The position numbers and the translations under genes are program-made. The notes beneath the pieces are model-generated. The model did not search any database, was not told the origin of the DNA, and worked only from the letters and a program-made list of their open reading frames with translations. 64,000 nucleotides of DNA, taken from Echinicola sp. 20G (GTDB lineage Bacteria > Bacteroidota > Bacteroidia > Cytophagales > Cyclobacteriaceae). Below are positions 11,402 to 19,850 of this stretch, piece by piece. Location of the stretch: assembly GCF_015533855.1 (NCBI RefSeq), contig NZ_AP024154.1, forward strand, positions 3,478,501 through 3,542,500. The letters run 5' to 3'. The number at the start of each line of letters is the position of its first letter. Positions within the stretch are counted from its first letter, which is position 1.

Positions 11402-12322
11402 TTATAGGTTTTTGTATGGTATTGGTTCTATGCATTTACAAACAGGATCAAAACTTTTGGCAAAGTTGTACCCTTCTTCCCACCATGTCTTCATTTCTTC
11501 TGGGTTAAATATCAGTGAATTTTCTGTCAAGGATTTTGGAGGGTAATAAAAATTTAGTTTGACTTGATTTTCGGAACCATGCAGCTTACCAATTGTGATA
11601 TCATCATTGGAAATTTGGTTCAGCATAAAGTCAAATGTGCGTGTTGTTAATTCCATTGCATTTTTGGTGGGCCTTTTGGCTGATCTTGGTTGATTCGTTT
11701 TGAGCACTATTATGTCCAATTCCGTAGCACCCCGTCGAATAGATTCTGAAATGGGAACTAGATCGGCCATACCACCATCTGCATATTCCATGTTGTTTTT
11801 TTCGAGGAGACTCATAAAGGGAACCATGTTCGAAGAGGCCCATATCCAGTCACAGAAATCGTCATAATTTGATTCTTTGATGGATTTATATTCTACTTGA
11901 TTGGTGCTAAGATTGGAGACGGTTACCACAATATCTGAGTGATTAGCCTTCATTTTGTGGAAGTCTCTTTTACTTATATTTTTCTTAATTAGCTTAAGTA
12001 GGTTATGGCTGTCTCCGAATGTTTTGGTTCCTCTAATAAAAAGCTTCACTATTCCCCAGTGATTAATTCTGGTTTTATACTTGTTATTTTCTTTAGCGAT
12101 GATAAAGGGACATGTGCTAAATATATCTTCTTGTCTGACTGAAGTATATAACTTTTTGATTTTATCTATTTCATCAATAGCCAGATGAGGAATCAATAAG
12201 CTACCTGTTGAGGTACCAACAAACAGGTCATACTTAAATTGACATTCTTTAATAAGGAATTCCGCAATACCTCCTGCAAAAGCGCCTTTGCTTCCTCCTC
12301 CAGAAATCACTAATGCTCGCAT
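11402..12322 (-). CDS. Patatin-like phospholipase
   Basis: A 306-residue serine lipase/acyl hydrolase of the bacterial patatin family. The oxyanion loop GGGSKGAF is at residues 8-15, the nucleophile elbow GTSTG has Ser38, and the catalytic aspartate is in YADGGMADLVP. No signal peptide is visible, so the protein is likely cytoplasmic. I place the start at 12322 (MRALVISGGG) rather than 12364: the family begins right before the glycine loop, and the longer version would run into the terminator hairpin of the upstream gene. Substrate unknown. Confidence 0.88.
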   Translation of the reverse strand: MRALVISGGGSKGAFAGGIAEFLIKECQFKYDLFVGTSTGSLLIPHLAIDEIDKIKKLYTSVRQEDIFSTCPFIIAKENNKYKTRINHWGIVKLFIRGTKTFGDSHNLLKLIKKNISKRDFHKMKANHSDIVVTVSNLSTNQVEYKSIKESNYDDFCDWIWASSNMVPFMSLLEKNNMEYADGGMADLVPISESIRRGATELDIIVLKTNQPRSAKRPTKNAMELTTRTFDFMLNQISNDDITIGKLHGSENQVKLNFYYPPKSLTENSLIFNPEEMKTWWEEGYNFAKSFDPVCKCIEPIPYKNL

Positions 12323-12349
12323 ACTATGGGTTAAATGAATTTTTATAAA

Positions 12350-12395
12350 CGCTAAAATGCCCACAGCTGTTTAGAAAAAACGGCAGATGGGCATT
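12350..12395 (-). terminator. Terminator of the DUF4301 gene
   Basis: Arms 12356-12363 and 12388-12395 (8 bp) form a minus-strand hairpin followed by TTTT, starting 26 bases after the DUF4301 stop. It overlaps the extended patatin ORF, which supports the later patatin start. Confidence 0.65.
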
Positions 12396-12421
12396 TATTA
12401 AGTGTATAAAACTTTAAAAGC

Positions 12422-13942
12422 TTATTGATGTTGCTCTCTAAGGAGATCGTTGATCGTTTTTACTGGATTAAAAGTTTCTAGCGGGACTTCCACAAAAATT
12501 GAGTTCCAATCAGCCATAGATCCATTCCAGAGCCCTGGCAATTCTTGGGCTTTTAAGTCTTTACCATTCTTTGACTTGAAGGTGATAAAACCAGTGGAAG
12601 GGTCTCTATATTTAAGTAGATCAAACTTTTCTCCCTTATAATTCTTCACTCCACAAACTAGGTCTGTAGGATTAAAATGAGTAGATGATTTCAAGATATT
12701 GGCATGTTTTTTATCCTCAAGATCCAACTGTGCAGTTTCCCCGATCTGTAAAGAAACAGAACCATCGCTATCTCTTACCCAAAATGGGCCTCCACCCGGC
12801 TCGCCTGTGTTTTCTACCATTCCACATACACGAAGAGGTCTGTCTAGCTTACTTTTTAAATATTGAACTTTATCAATATCCTCCAAACTACTAAAGTTAT
12901 GGGGTAACCTTTGACCAAGTTTATTTTCAAGAAAAGCAGAAGCTGTACTAATGTTGTCAGGACTAGGAGACTCTTCAAGATTTGAAAGAATAGAAAATAG
13001 TTTTTCCTGCGTTTCAAGAAGGATGCTGGCAATCGCTATTTTGTACTTTCGGGTAATTTCTTTAAGGTGGTCAGGTACGACATTGTCAATATTTTTTATA
13101 AAAATAAGATCTCCATCTACTTCATTAAGGTTTTCTAAAAGAGCGCCATGTCCTGCAGGTCTAAAAAGGATTTCACCATTTTCTTCAATAAAAGGAGTAT
13201 TGTCCATATTGACAGCAATGGTATCAGTTGATTTCTTTTGTTGGGAAAAACTAACTTCGAAATCAATCTTAAACTTATCACTTAGAAGCTTCTTTAGGTA
13301 GTTTACCTTGTCTTCAAAGCGGTCTTGATGCTCTGGGGAGACCGTGAAATGGAGCCTTACCGTATTGCCTTTACCCAAGCCGTATTGAATTCCCTCTGTA
13401 AAGTGCTCATAAACCGGAGTTCTGCTTCCATCATCATATCTATGAAACTTTAACAAACCTTTCGGAAGATTGCCGTATCCCAATCCTTTGTCATCCAATA
13501 ACCATGAGATTATGGTTGCATATTCCTCTTTCTCAATAAGGGTATGGATGTTAAGGTTGTTTTCTAAAAGTTTTGCTTCTAAATCCTCATAAAAAGCAAA
13601 CGAATTCAGCTTTGAGATAAATTTTTTTACAAAGGGATTATTATCTAAACTTTTATCTTCAGCACTTAAATAGGAAAACAGATCTTTGAACATTCTAGTT
13701 GCTGCACCACTGGCGGGTACGAATTTTACTATTTCCTTTTCAGCACATTTGCTGGGATATTCTTTAAGATACCTTTCAATCTCGTCATCAGTGACTGTCT
13801 GAATACCATTGCCAATAGCAGCAGCTTCCTCAATTGTTAAGGCAGGGAAGCCATTAATAAAATTGCTAATTTGCTCTTCTACCTTTTCTACATTCATGCC
13901 CTGAAGGCTGATCTGTTCTTTGACTGCTTCCTCAATCGTCAT
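12422..13942 (-). CDS. DUF4301 family protein
   Basis: A 506-residue cytoplasmic protein matching the Bacteroidota DUF4301 family. The motif KFVPASGAATRMFKDLF near residue 75 resembles the glycine-rich nucleotide-binding loop of nucleotidyltransferases, and ILFRPAGHGALLENLNEVDGDLIFIKNIDN further on resembles UDP-sugar pyrophosphorylase-type active-site strands. From this I infer a nucleotidyltransferase-like fold; the reaction is unknown. A stand-alone transcription unit with its own terminator. The 217-base AT-rich gap upstream shows no confident promoter. Confidence 0.85.
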   Translation of the reverse strand: MTIEEAVKEQISLQGMNVEKVEEQISNFINGFPALTIEEAAAIGNGIQTVTDDEIERYLKEYPSKCAEKEIVKFVPASGAATRMFKDLFSYLSAEDKSLDNNPFVKKFISKLNSFAFYEDLEAKLLENNLNIHTLIEKEEYATIISWLLDDKGLGYGNLPKGLLKFHRYDDGSRTPVYEHFTEGIQYGLGKGNTVRLHFTVSPEHQDRFEDKVNYLKKLLSDKFKIDFEVSFSQQKKSTDTIAVNMDNTPFIEENGEILFRPAGHGALLENLNEVDGDLIFIKNIDNVVPDHLKEITRKYKIAIASILLETQEKLFSILSNLEESPSPDNISTASAFLENKLGQRLPHNFSSLEDIDKVQYLKSKLDRPLRVCGMVENTGEPGGGPFWVRDSDGSVSLQIGETAQLDLEDKKHANILKSSTHFNPTDLVCGVKNYKGEKFDLLKYRDPSTGFITFKSKNGKDLKAQELPGLWNGSMADWNSIFVEVPLETFNPVKTINDLLREQHQ

Positions 13943-14159
13943 ACTTAAAAATTTTAAAATTATATTATGTTATTTTCAGTAAAAGGTGATTACTTTTTAA
14001 AATTAATGATTTTATGAATTCTAACAAGAATAAAAGTGTAAAATGTATGTTAAAAAATGAATTATAAATATATTTTTTTGTCTTTTGATTTAAGTGGTTA
14101 GAGTTGAAACATTTTAATACAAGTTACAATGAAAATATTTTATTGAAAAGGAGGAGGCT

Positions 14160-15023
14160 TCAATATTGGTGGAAGGCCTGAGAAACAAACTCCAGTACAG
14201 TTGGTAAGGATTGTCTCCAATAGGACCAAGAGTGACTTCCGTCTCTGATTCTAAACTCGTGGGGGATTTCTTTTTTTCTCATTGCGATATGTACCAAACT
14301 ATTGCCTTCATAAAGGAAGTCGTCGTCACCGCAGTCAATATACCATCTCACTGATTTTTTTTTGTCATCAGGAATCTTTTCTATCAAGGATAATGCATTA
14401 TGATTTTCAAAGTAGGAGGTAAGTTGTTCATCAGAGAAGTTCTTTGTATCCATTCTCTGTTTCATTTGCTCCAAAGATAGAGGGCCTATGTAAGCACTTA
14501 ATGGAGCTGCTGAAGAAAATAATTCCGGATGGTGGAGAGCATACATAAATGTTGCACCGCCACCCATTGATAGACCTGAAACAGCTCTATACCTTTTTTC
14601 TCCTTTGATTCTATATTCTTTCTCAACATGAGGCATAAGTTCCTGAAAGAAAAAATCTTCATAGTTCCAATTGCCATCTATCTGGTTGAAGTATCCTCTA
14701 ACACCCGTATCAGCATCTGGCATCACAATGATCATAGGAGTAGCTTGTCCAGATTTGATGGCTTCATCAGCAATAAGCAAAACTTCACCAAATTGAACCC
14801 ATCCAGTATGATCGTCACCAGCGCCATGAAGTAAATACAATACTGGGTAGCTTCTTTCAGATATCTCATAATCAGGGGGGAGGTAAAGGGCGTACTTTCT
14901 TTCTCCACCAAGAATTTCACTTTTTAGACTTAAATTATCATATACTTTACCCGATTGGGCCAAGAGGGATGAGGTTATCCCCCAAGTAAGCAGACTGAAT
15001 GTCAAAAGAACTTTGTATTTCAT
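14160..15023 (-). CDS. Secreted esterase of the esterase D / CE1 family
   Basis: A 287-residue alpha/beta hydrolase with a signal peptide (cleavage near LLAQ, residue 23). Family marks are the oxyanion region VLYLLHGAGDDHTGW, the nucleophile elbow GLSMGGG with Ser152, an acid in the CGDDDF segment (233-235) and His264 in DGSHSW. These enzymes remove acyl groups from polysaccharides or small esters in the periplasm or outside the cell. It lies 17 bases behind the histidine kinase gene and is probably the third gene of that operon. Confidence 0.87.
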   Translation of the reverse strand: MKYKVLLTFSLLTWGITSSLLAQSGKVYDNLSLKSEILGGERKYALYLPPDYEISERSYPVLYLLHGAGDDHTGWVQFGEVLLIADEAIKSGQATPMIIVMPDADTGVRGYFNQIDGNWNYEDFFFQELMPHVEKEYRIKGEKRYRAVSGLSMGGGATFMYALHHPELFSSAAPLSAYIGPLSLEQMKQRMDTKNFSDEQLTSYFENHNALSLIEKIPDDKKKSVRWYIDCGDDDFLYEGNSLVHIAMRKKEIPHEFRIRDGSHSWSYWRQSLPTVLEFVSQAFHQY

Positions 15024-15040
15024 GTTGGGAAGGGTTTATG

Positions 15041-15937
15041 TCATTTTAATTTAAGAGTATGCTTAGATGATTTTTCTTGTTTTGACAGGGTGGTTTTTTG
15101 GATAGTGAAGAAAAACTTTGAGCCTTCTCCCAATGAGGATTCAACCCATATCTCACCATTCATTTCCATTATAATTTTCTTTACTATGGATAGTCCAATT
15201 CCTGTACTCTCTTCATTGATTGACTGGAGATTTTCAAACAGATCAAAGATAGATTTCATGTTTTGTTTTCCAATTCCAGGACCATTGTCTTGAACACAAA
15301 TCATGTAATCAAAAGCTCTTTCTTTACAAAAAATAGAAATTTCACAAACTTCTTTATCATTGAATTTAATGGCATTGCTGATCAGGTTGCTCAGTATCTG
15401 GATTAGAGCAGATTCATTATAGACCAACTTGGGCATATCTGCTTCGATACTAAAACGGATTTCTTTTTTTAGAATATACTCTCGTGCCAGTTTAGTACAA
15501 ATTTCATTCAAATCAATTGCAGTCATGGTGATATTAGTAGCATTGGATTTGGAATACTTTAATATTCCTTTAATCATACTTCTTGTTCTATCATTTATGC
15601 TTTTTAAAATTTCAATGTATTCATTAAGCTCTTGATTATTATACTGCTTTACTTCATCCTCAATAAGCGATATTATTCCTTTGGACGAATTGAGAGGTGA
15701 TTTAATGTCATGTGCGACCGTGTAAGAAAACTTTTCAAGGTTGCTGTTTATTTCCTCTAAGTTGGATCTAATGACGATATTGTTTTCAAGTTCCTCACTT
15801 AACATGTTTAGGCCAAATGCTATGAGATTGATAGGTTCGTTCGTGATTTCTATGTCCAGTCTTCTTGAGAAGTCAAGTCTGGCCATAGCACTGATCATTT
15901 CTACCATTTCGTTTAATATTTCCTCTTTATCACTCAT
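15041..15937 (-). CDS. Soluble sensor histidine kinase
   Basis: A 298-residue kinase without transmembrane segments. Residues 10-55 look like a HAMP-type signalling helix pair (LDFSRRLDIE...LNMLSEELE), followed by HisKA with VAHDIKSPLN (phospho-acceptor His76) and a HATPase_c domain with NAIKFND (N box), DNGPGIG (G1) and GIGLSIV (G2). It lacks its own sensing domain, and no response regulator is encoded next to it. The ATG overlaps the end of the upstream STAS-like gene by 8 bases, which implies coupled translation and perhaps a physical partnership. Confidence 0.9.
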   Translation of the reverse strand: MSDKEEILNEMVEMISAMARLDFSRRLDIEITNEPINLIAFGLNMLSEELENNIVIRSNLEEINSNLEKFSYTVAHDIKSPLNSSKGIISLIEDEVKQYNNQELNEYIEILKSINDRTRSMIKGILKYSKSNATNITMTAIDLNEICTKLAREYILKKEIRFSIEADMPKLVYNESALIQILSNLISNAIKFNDKEVCEISIFCKERAFDYMICVQDNGPGIGKQNMKSIFDLFENLQSINEESTGIGLSIVKKIIMEMNGEIWVESSLGEGSKFFFTIQKTTLSKQEKSSKHTLKLK

Positions 15938-16316
15938 CGTTTAGGAAGTTTTGGAGCCAATAAATAGCTTCATTTTTATCACTAAAAAGTTTTAGAGGGA
16001 ATTTCGTTTTGTTTAATCCCAAAAAGAAATTCCCAATTAGTTTTGATAACGAGGACTCTACAAGCATGGCACATGCGCTTTGAATGTTAGCTGCTTCTTC
16101 ACTGGCATAATAATCACGGCATTCTTTTGACCCTCCTTTGGTCTCAGTAATGTCTACCAGCACTGGTATTTTTTTTCCGTTTGCCAATGCTTTTACAGCA
16201 TTGAGGTTTTCTATGGCATCTTCGAGATTTAAGTATGAATTTGGAAACGCTTTACACTCAATAATTCCAATATCAGTTAAAATTAAATGCTCTGTTTTTG
16301 TAATAATTTCTTTCAT
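15930..16316 (-). CDS. STAS/SEC14-like small protein
   Basis: A 128-residue single-domain protein with the alternating strand/helix pattern of Bacteroidota proteins annotated as STAS/SEC14-domain: an N-terminal strand pair, a helix around NLEDAIENLNAVKALANGK, the buried strand IPVLVDITET, and a second half ending in LKLFSDKNEAIYWLQNFL. No signal peptide or membrane helix. It is first in an apparent operon with a soluble histidine kinase and a secreted esterase, so a regulatory role acting on the kinase is plausible. Fold assignment is by pattern only. Confidence 0.7.
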   Translation of the reverse strand: MKEIITKTEHLILTDIGIIECKAFPNSYLNLEDAIENLNAVKALANGKKIPVLVDITETKGGSKECRDYYASEEAANIQSACAMLVESSLSKLIGNFFLGLNKTKFPLKLFSDKNEAIYWLQNFLNDE

Positions 16317-16568
16317 CTCATGTATAAAGAACAGACCAATTCATGCTAATTCTATTTTCTAAGAATCACTATTAGGGATGTTGGCCCATTTCAATATTTG
16401 AAACAAGATACTTGAAAAGAGTCTTTATGCAAAGCTTTATTTATGCAAAAGAAACGCAAATTATGGTTTTTTTAAAATGAGAGTCTTGTTTGTTCTTTTT
16501 CTTATCAAGTATTTTATTAATCCGTTCTATGGTACTTGAAGTGTATTATAAATGAAATAAAAGTAAAA

Positions 16569-16694
16569 ATGATTTTGGGTATTAGTGTTGTCGCAGGGCT
16601 TTATGGTTGCTTTGGTTTATTATTATTTAAAGCTGAAAGCAACTTGGGGCATTTATTTAGTTGTGGTTTCGGTTTAAAAGTTGTTGCATTTTAA
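16569..16694 (+). CDS. Possible 41-residue hydrophobic peptide
   Basis: An ATG-to-TAA frame encoding a glycine- and leucine-rich hydrophobic peptide with two potential short membrane segments, containing two cysteines and one internal charged patch (FKAESN). There is no Shine-Dalgarno sequence, no clear promoter, and no homologue that I recognise. It may be a chance frame in AT-rich DNA. Confidence 0.2.
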   Translation: MILGISVVAGLYGCFGLLLFKAESNLGHLFSCGFGLKVVAF

Positions 16695-16695
16695 G

Positions 16696-16734
16696 AGAAA
16701 AAAAAATAGTCCGCTTCATGTTAGCGGACTATTT
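16696..16734 (-). terminator. Strong terminator of the repeat lipoprotein gene
   Basis: A perfect 12-bp stem (16723-16734 with 16704-16715) with a seven-base loop. On the minus strand the stem leads into eight or more Ts. It lies 77 bases after the lipoprotein stop. Confidence 0.85.
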
Positions 16735-16810
16735 GGAAAAGTTGAGATCGGAAAAAACCTTGTTTACTTAAAACAGTTAGTTAGAAGGGAAATTAAAAAC
16801 CTTTTCTTAT

Positions 16811-17218
16811 TTACATACCGATTAGACTCATTGCTTGCTTTAATATTTTAGGGTTGCTTGTAATAAAGCCCATCAATTTTTGGGTAAGCTCAGGGTTACT
16901 GAATACATATTCCATTAATTTTCCTTTTGCCTCAGGGTTGGATTTCAAAAAATCCACGACTTTTGCTTTGGTCTCTGGGTTCTTTTTCAGATAGTTTACT
17001 GCTTTTTCTCGAACGTCTGATTCATTATTGATCAGCTCCTCTTTAAGCTTTTCTTGTGCCTCCGGATTGTCTTGCAGGTAACTTTTCATTTCGTCTACCT
17101 CCATTGTTTCGGTTGACATCCCATCAGTCATAGTTGCAGGCTGGGAGGTGCTGCAACCAGTATATACAAACACCAAGATAATGAATATTGATTTTAGAAC
17201 TGTTTTTCTCGTATTCAT
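16811..17218 (-). CDS. Lipoprotein with tandem 14-residue repeats
   Basis: A 135-residue protein with a lipoprotein signal (VYTGC, Cys22). From about residue 51 it consists of six consecutive repeats of 14-15 residues, most starting with NPE and carrying lysine/leucine pairs (for example NPETKAKVVDFLKS, NPEAKGKLMEYVFS, NPELTQKLMGFITS). The second unit starts NES instead. The pattern predicts a stack of short amphipathic helices joined by Asn-Pro turns. I do not recognise the family; a periplasmic scaffold is a guess. Single-gene unit with its own terminator. Confidence 0.8.
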   Translation of the reverse strand: MNTRKTVLKSIFIILVFVYTGCSTSQPATMTDGMSTETMEVDEMKSYLQDNPEAQEKLKEELINNESDVREKAVNYLKKNPETKAKVVDFLKSNPEAKGKLMEYVFSNPELTQKLMGFITSNPKILKQAMSLIGM

Positions 17219-17382
17219 CTTATTTATAGTTTGTTATATACAAGTTAATCATTAATCTAGAATGCTTGACCAGGGTTTATAGAATAATGAAGCATTTTGT
17301 ATTTAATTGTGTTTCAAGTGAAAAAATGAGTAGCTCATTGCCTTTTTTTTGGTATAAGCTGCTTATTATGAACATTATCTGC

Positions 17383-18879
17383 TCAGGTAATTTTCATTTC
17401 TTCCATAAATAAGCTGGTAAAGGTGCCTTTGGGGTTATAAATGCGCATGAGACTTCTCCACTTCTTAAGGCCTGGATGGATTTGATCTGTATCGAAATCA
17501 TCTCCAATCAATAGCTTGTTGAATTTTCCCCAGTGGGGAATTCCACCATGTTCTAGCATCAGTTTCAGGCATGATTCAATGATCTCAACTTCTCCGTTAC
17601 TGTCTAAAACCATTGGTGTATCTACATACACTACTTCTCTTCCAAATTCAGGTGCTATGGAAGCTTTGGAGCGCTTGACGTATCGGATACCTATAGGAGA
17701 ATTATGATAAAGATTGTTTTCTTTCAAAATAGCGGCATTTTTTATCAATTCGTCTATGACAGTAATGTAGTTGTCGTCCTTGTAATCAAAGGCTACTTCA
17801 CAGTCATAGGCTCTTTCTTTGATATATTCTCCACCTTGAAACAACACTTTATGAGCTGTGTTTCTATAGCCTTTGTCTTGAAGGTTTTTCAAGGCCGTCT
17901 CTATCAAGCGAGGCATTCTATCTGGATGTTTTAAGGACCACTTTTTAATAGATGTATATCCTATTGCTCCAACAATTCTGAGGTTCCCCAAAATGGTGCC
18001 GACAAGGTTTCTAAATTGATCTCCAAATTTTTTGACCAAGGGTTTACTGTATTCTATTTCATAAGTACTGATCAGGCAGGTGTGGTCCTTGGGGAATTTT
18101 CCTTTAGGAAGGATATACGGATTGATAATTATTTTTACACCCCGAAATTTGTTCAGCAATTCCCTGGAGGCTAAAATGGGTTTTACTTCAGCCCAAGGAA
18201 GAATGTAGTTTTTTTCTTTCAGCCAATATTCATGTTCAACTCGTAAAATATAAGCATAAATAATGCCGAATGCTCCTAAGCTCACCATCATGGCGTGAAA
18301 CGTGTCATCATCTCGGATGATTTTGAAGTCACCATTATAGATAAGTGATTTTTTGGAGATGCCTTTTGTTCTTTCTACTTGGAGTTTCTGCCCTCCATGA
18401 GTAACAATTTGTATTGCGCGGACCATGCCGTGGATAGCAGGGACATTTATGCCAGTCCCATGAGTACCTGTGGAAATGGCTCCAGAAATGGTTTGATGGT
18501 CAATACCTCCCATATTGGTAATGGAATAGCCCAAATTGGTAAGTTCATTATTGAGTGACTTGATAGTGGTACCTGACTGAACCCAAACAAATGGTGCTTC
18601 TTGATATTTTTCTTTTAGAGTTAGTTGGGCAACTTTCCTGACTTTGTTCAGCTTTTCAGGAAGGATGAGGAAATTGTGTTCGCGAATTATGGCAACATTG
18701 GAAAAGCTATGGCCTGAGCCTACTGCTCTTACCGTTTTGTTTTCTCGTTCTGCTCTTAAAATGATTTCAGCAATTTCATCGTGATTCGTTGGTTTAAAAT
18801 AATGATCAGTTCGAATGCTGTGCTTTTTTATGGTGTTTTGCCAAACTCCATTTTTGAAATTTCTGTCAAACCTAGACAT
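17383..18879 (-). CDS. FAD-linked oxidoreductase of the D-arabinono-1,4-lactone oxidase type
   Basis: A 498-residue flavoenzyme of the vanillyl-alcohol-oxidase family with an N-terminal FAD_binding_4 domain and a C-terminal ALO domain. VRAVGSGHSFS contains the histidine (about 57) that carries covalent FAD in related enzymes; GAISTGTHGTG is the FAD-contacting loop; HWGKFN near the C terminus is the ALO hallmark. It likely oxidises a sugar lactone or polyol such as xylitol; the exact substrate cannot be read. I start at 18879 (MSRFDRN); the longer frame from 18948 adds an unconserved hydrophobic stretch. Soluble, single gene. Confidence 0.88.
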   Translation of the reverse strand: MSRFDRNFKNGVWQNTIKKHSIRTDHYFKPTNHDEIAEIILRAERENKTVRAVGSGHSFSNVAIIREHNFLILPEKLNKVRKVAQLTLKEKYQEAPFVWVQSGTTIKSLNNELTNLGYSITNMGGIDHQTISGAISTGTHGTGINVPAIHGMVRAIQIVTHGGQKLQVERTKGISKKSLIYNGDFKIIRDDDTFHAMMVSLGAFGIIYAYILRVEHEYWLKEKNYILPWAEVKPILASRELLNKFRGVKIIINPYILPKGKFPKDHTCLISTYEIEYSKPLVKKFGDQFRNLVGTILGNLRIVGAIGYTSIKKWSLKHPDRMPRLIETALKNLQDKGYRNTAHKVLFQGGEYIKERAYDCEVAFDYKDDNYITVIDELIKNAAILKENNLYHNSPIGIRYVKRSKASIAPEFGREVVYVDTPMVLDSNGEVEIIESCLKLMLEHGGIPHWGKFNKLLIGDDFDTDQIHPGLKKWRSLMRIYNPKGTFTSLFMEEMKIT

Positions 18880-19024
18880 GGTTAGTGTGGTTAAATGTTG
18901 AAAAAAGAAAATCAGCGTATGCGGTTTCAAGGAATGAGTCAAATACACTCTGAAAAATCCTTGTTCGAAATTGGTGGCAGTAAAAGTGGTTCTGTTTTAG
19001 TATAAGTTGCTGATTTTAATATAC

Positions 19025-19058
19025 TTAAAAAATACCTGATTCCATAAGAATCAGGTAT
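19025..19058 (-). terminator. Terminator of the XRE regulator operon
   Basis: A perfect 10-bp stem (19049-19058 with 19032-19041) with a seven-base loop leads into TTTTTT on the minus strand, about 20 bases after the regulator stop. Confidence 0.85.
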
Positions 19059-19079
19059 AAAGTGTTGCGGCGAATTGAA

Positions 19080-19280
19080 TCAGTCTGTATCCTCAAGTTT
19101 AAAAATTTCATTCACTGTTTTTTCAAAAATCTTGGCCATCTTAAGCGCTAGGATGGTGGAAGGAACATATCTGCCTTTTTCAATTGAGTTGATGGTCTGT
19201 CTCGAGACCCCGATTTGTTTGGCAAGCTCATCTTGTGTTATATTTTTGATGGCACGCTCTACTTTGATTGTGTTTTGCAT
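19080..19280 (-). CDS. Short XRE-family transcriptional regulator
   Basis: A 66-residue protein that is almost entirely one Cro/C1-type helix-turn-helix: ITQDELAKQIGVSRQTINSIEKGRYVPS contains both DNA-contact helices, and the C-terminal helices end with KTVNEIFKLED, as in YozG-like stand-alone regulators. Its ATG overlaps the stop of the upstream membrane-protein gene (TAATG), so the two are translated together. Such pairs often control their own promoter; candidate half-sites lie at 19741-19798. Confidence 0.9.
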   Translation of the reverse strand: MQNTIKVERAIKNITQDELAKQIGVSRQTINSIEKGRYVPSTILALKMAKIFEKTVNEIFKLEDTD

Positions 19281-19735
19281 TATCTACTCAATTTCAAAAA
19301 AGTATAAAGCATAATTTGAACAATCAACATGAAGAACAGCAGTTGAAAATCTCCTAATTGAAGTAATTCATTGTTTTCTTTTTGGGAAAATAGAAACGCT
19401 ACTCCAAAGTTGATGAATGGTTGGACAATGGCGTAAAATACCCCACATATAAAAGCAAATTTGTAAGACTGAGCCTTTAAGGTAATGGTCAATTCATCTT
19501 CTTCTTTGTCCTTTGAAATGGAAATCATCAATAGACCAATCAATATGAGTTTCCTGAAGACTTCTCTCACAATTTCAGTTTCTCCAACAGACATTCTGAA
19601 AATAAACAAACAGCAAAGACCGCTGATAGCTATAATCAAACCAAGGAGCTTGTACTTGTGATGTAATTGGAACCCAAAGAGTTGGTGGATTTTTTTACGT
19701 TCACACTCAATAATTTTGTTTGTAGTGTTATTCAT
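19280..19735 (-). CDS. Four-helix membrane protein paired with an XRE regulator
   Basis: A 151-residue protein with predicted membrane helices at about 30-48, 57-73, 90-115 and 128-147. The cytoplasmic N-terminus is rich in lysine and histidine, and a charged loop (SKDKEEDE) follows helix 2. I do not recognise the family. It is encoded first in a two-gene operon with the short XRE regulator, an arrangement common in Bacteroidota and Firmicutes where the membrane partner is of unknown function. Confidence 0.75.
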   Translation of the reverse strand: MNNTTNKIIECERKKIHQLFGFQLHHKYKLLGLIIAISGLCCLFIFRMSVGETEIVREVFRKLILIGLLMISISKDKEEDELTITLKAQSYKFAFICGVFYAIVQPFINFGVAFLFSQKENNELLQLGDFQLLFFMLIVQIMLYTFLKLSR

Positions 19736-19740
19736 GGTTT

Positions 19741-19798
19741 GTAAAGTTTAGTTGCTATATAAGTAAGTTTGCTTTACTTAATGACAAGTATACTTTAC
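19741..19798 (-). promoter_or_regulatory. Candidate operator region of the membrane-protein/XRE operon
   Basis: Just upstream of the 19735 start lie an inverted repeat AAGTAA-N7-TTACTT (19761-19779), a 10-bp palindrome AAGTATACTT (19786-19795) and three GTAAAG/CTTTAC words (19741, 19772 and 19793). This density of related half-sites in a 58-bp promoter region suggests autoregulation by the XRE protein. Sites are seen; binding is inferred. Confidence 0.4.
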
Positions 19799-19850
19799 AT
19801 TTTATTCAATAACAAATTTGAACATGAATTATTCTAGGATTAATAAATTT

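Larger units (their letters stand above)
16317..16810. other. 494-base AT-rich intergenic region
   Basis: It holds a minus-strand terminator (16696-16734), a possible 41-codon plus-strand ORF (16569-16694) and three copies of a TACTTGA-type word (near 16406 and 16531, inverted near 16506). No tRNA or known RNA family was recognised. The promoter of the STAS/kinase operon must lie near 16320-16450, but no good TAnnTTTG match was found on the minus strand. Confidence 0.5.

Noticed and set aside
19741..19798. Toxin-antitoxin reading of the membrane/XRE pair
   Set aside because: The partner is a four-helix membrane protein with no known toxin features, and the regulator is second rather than first.
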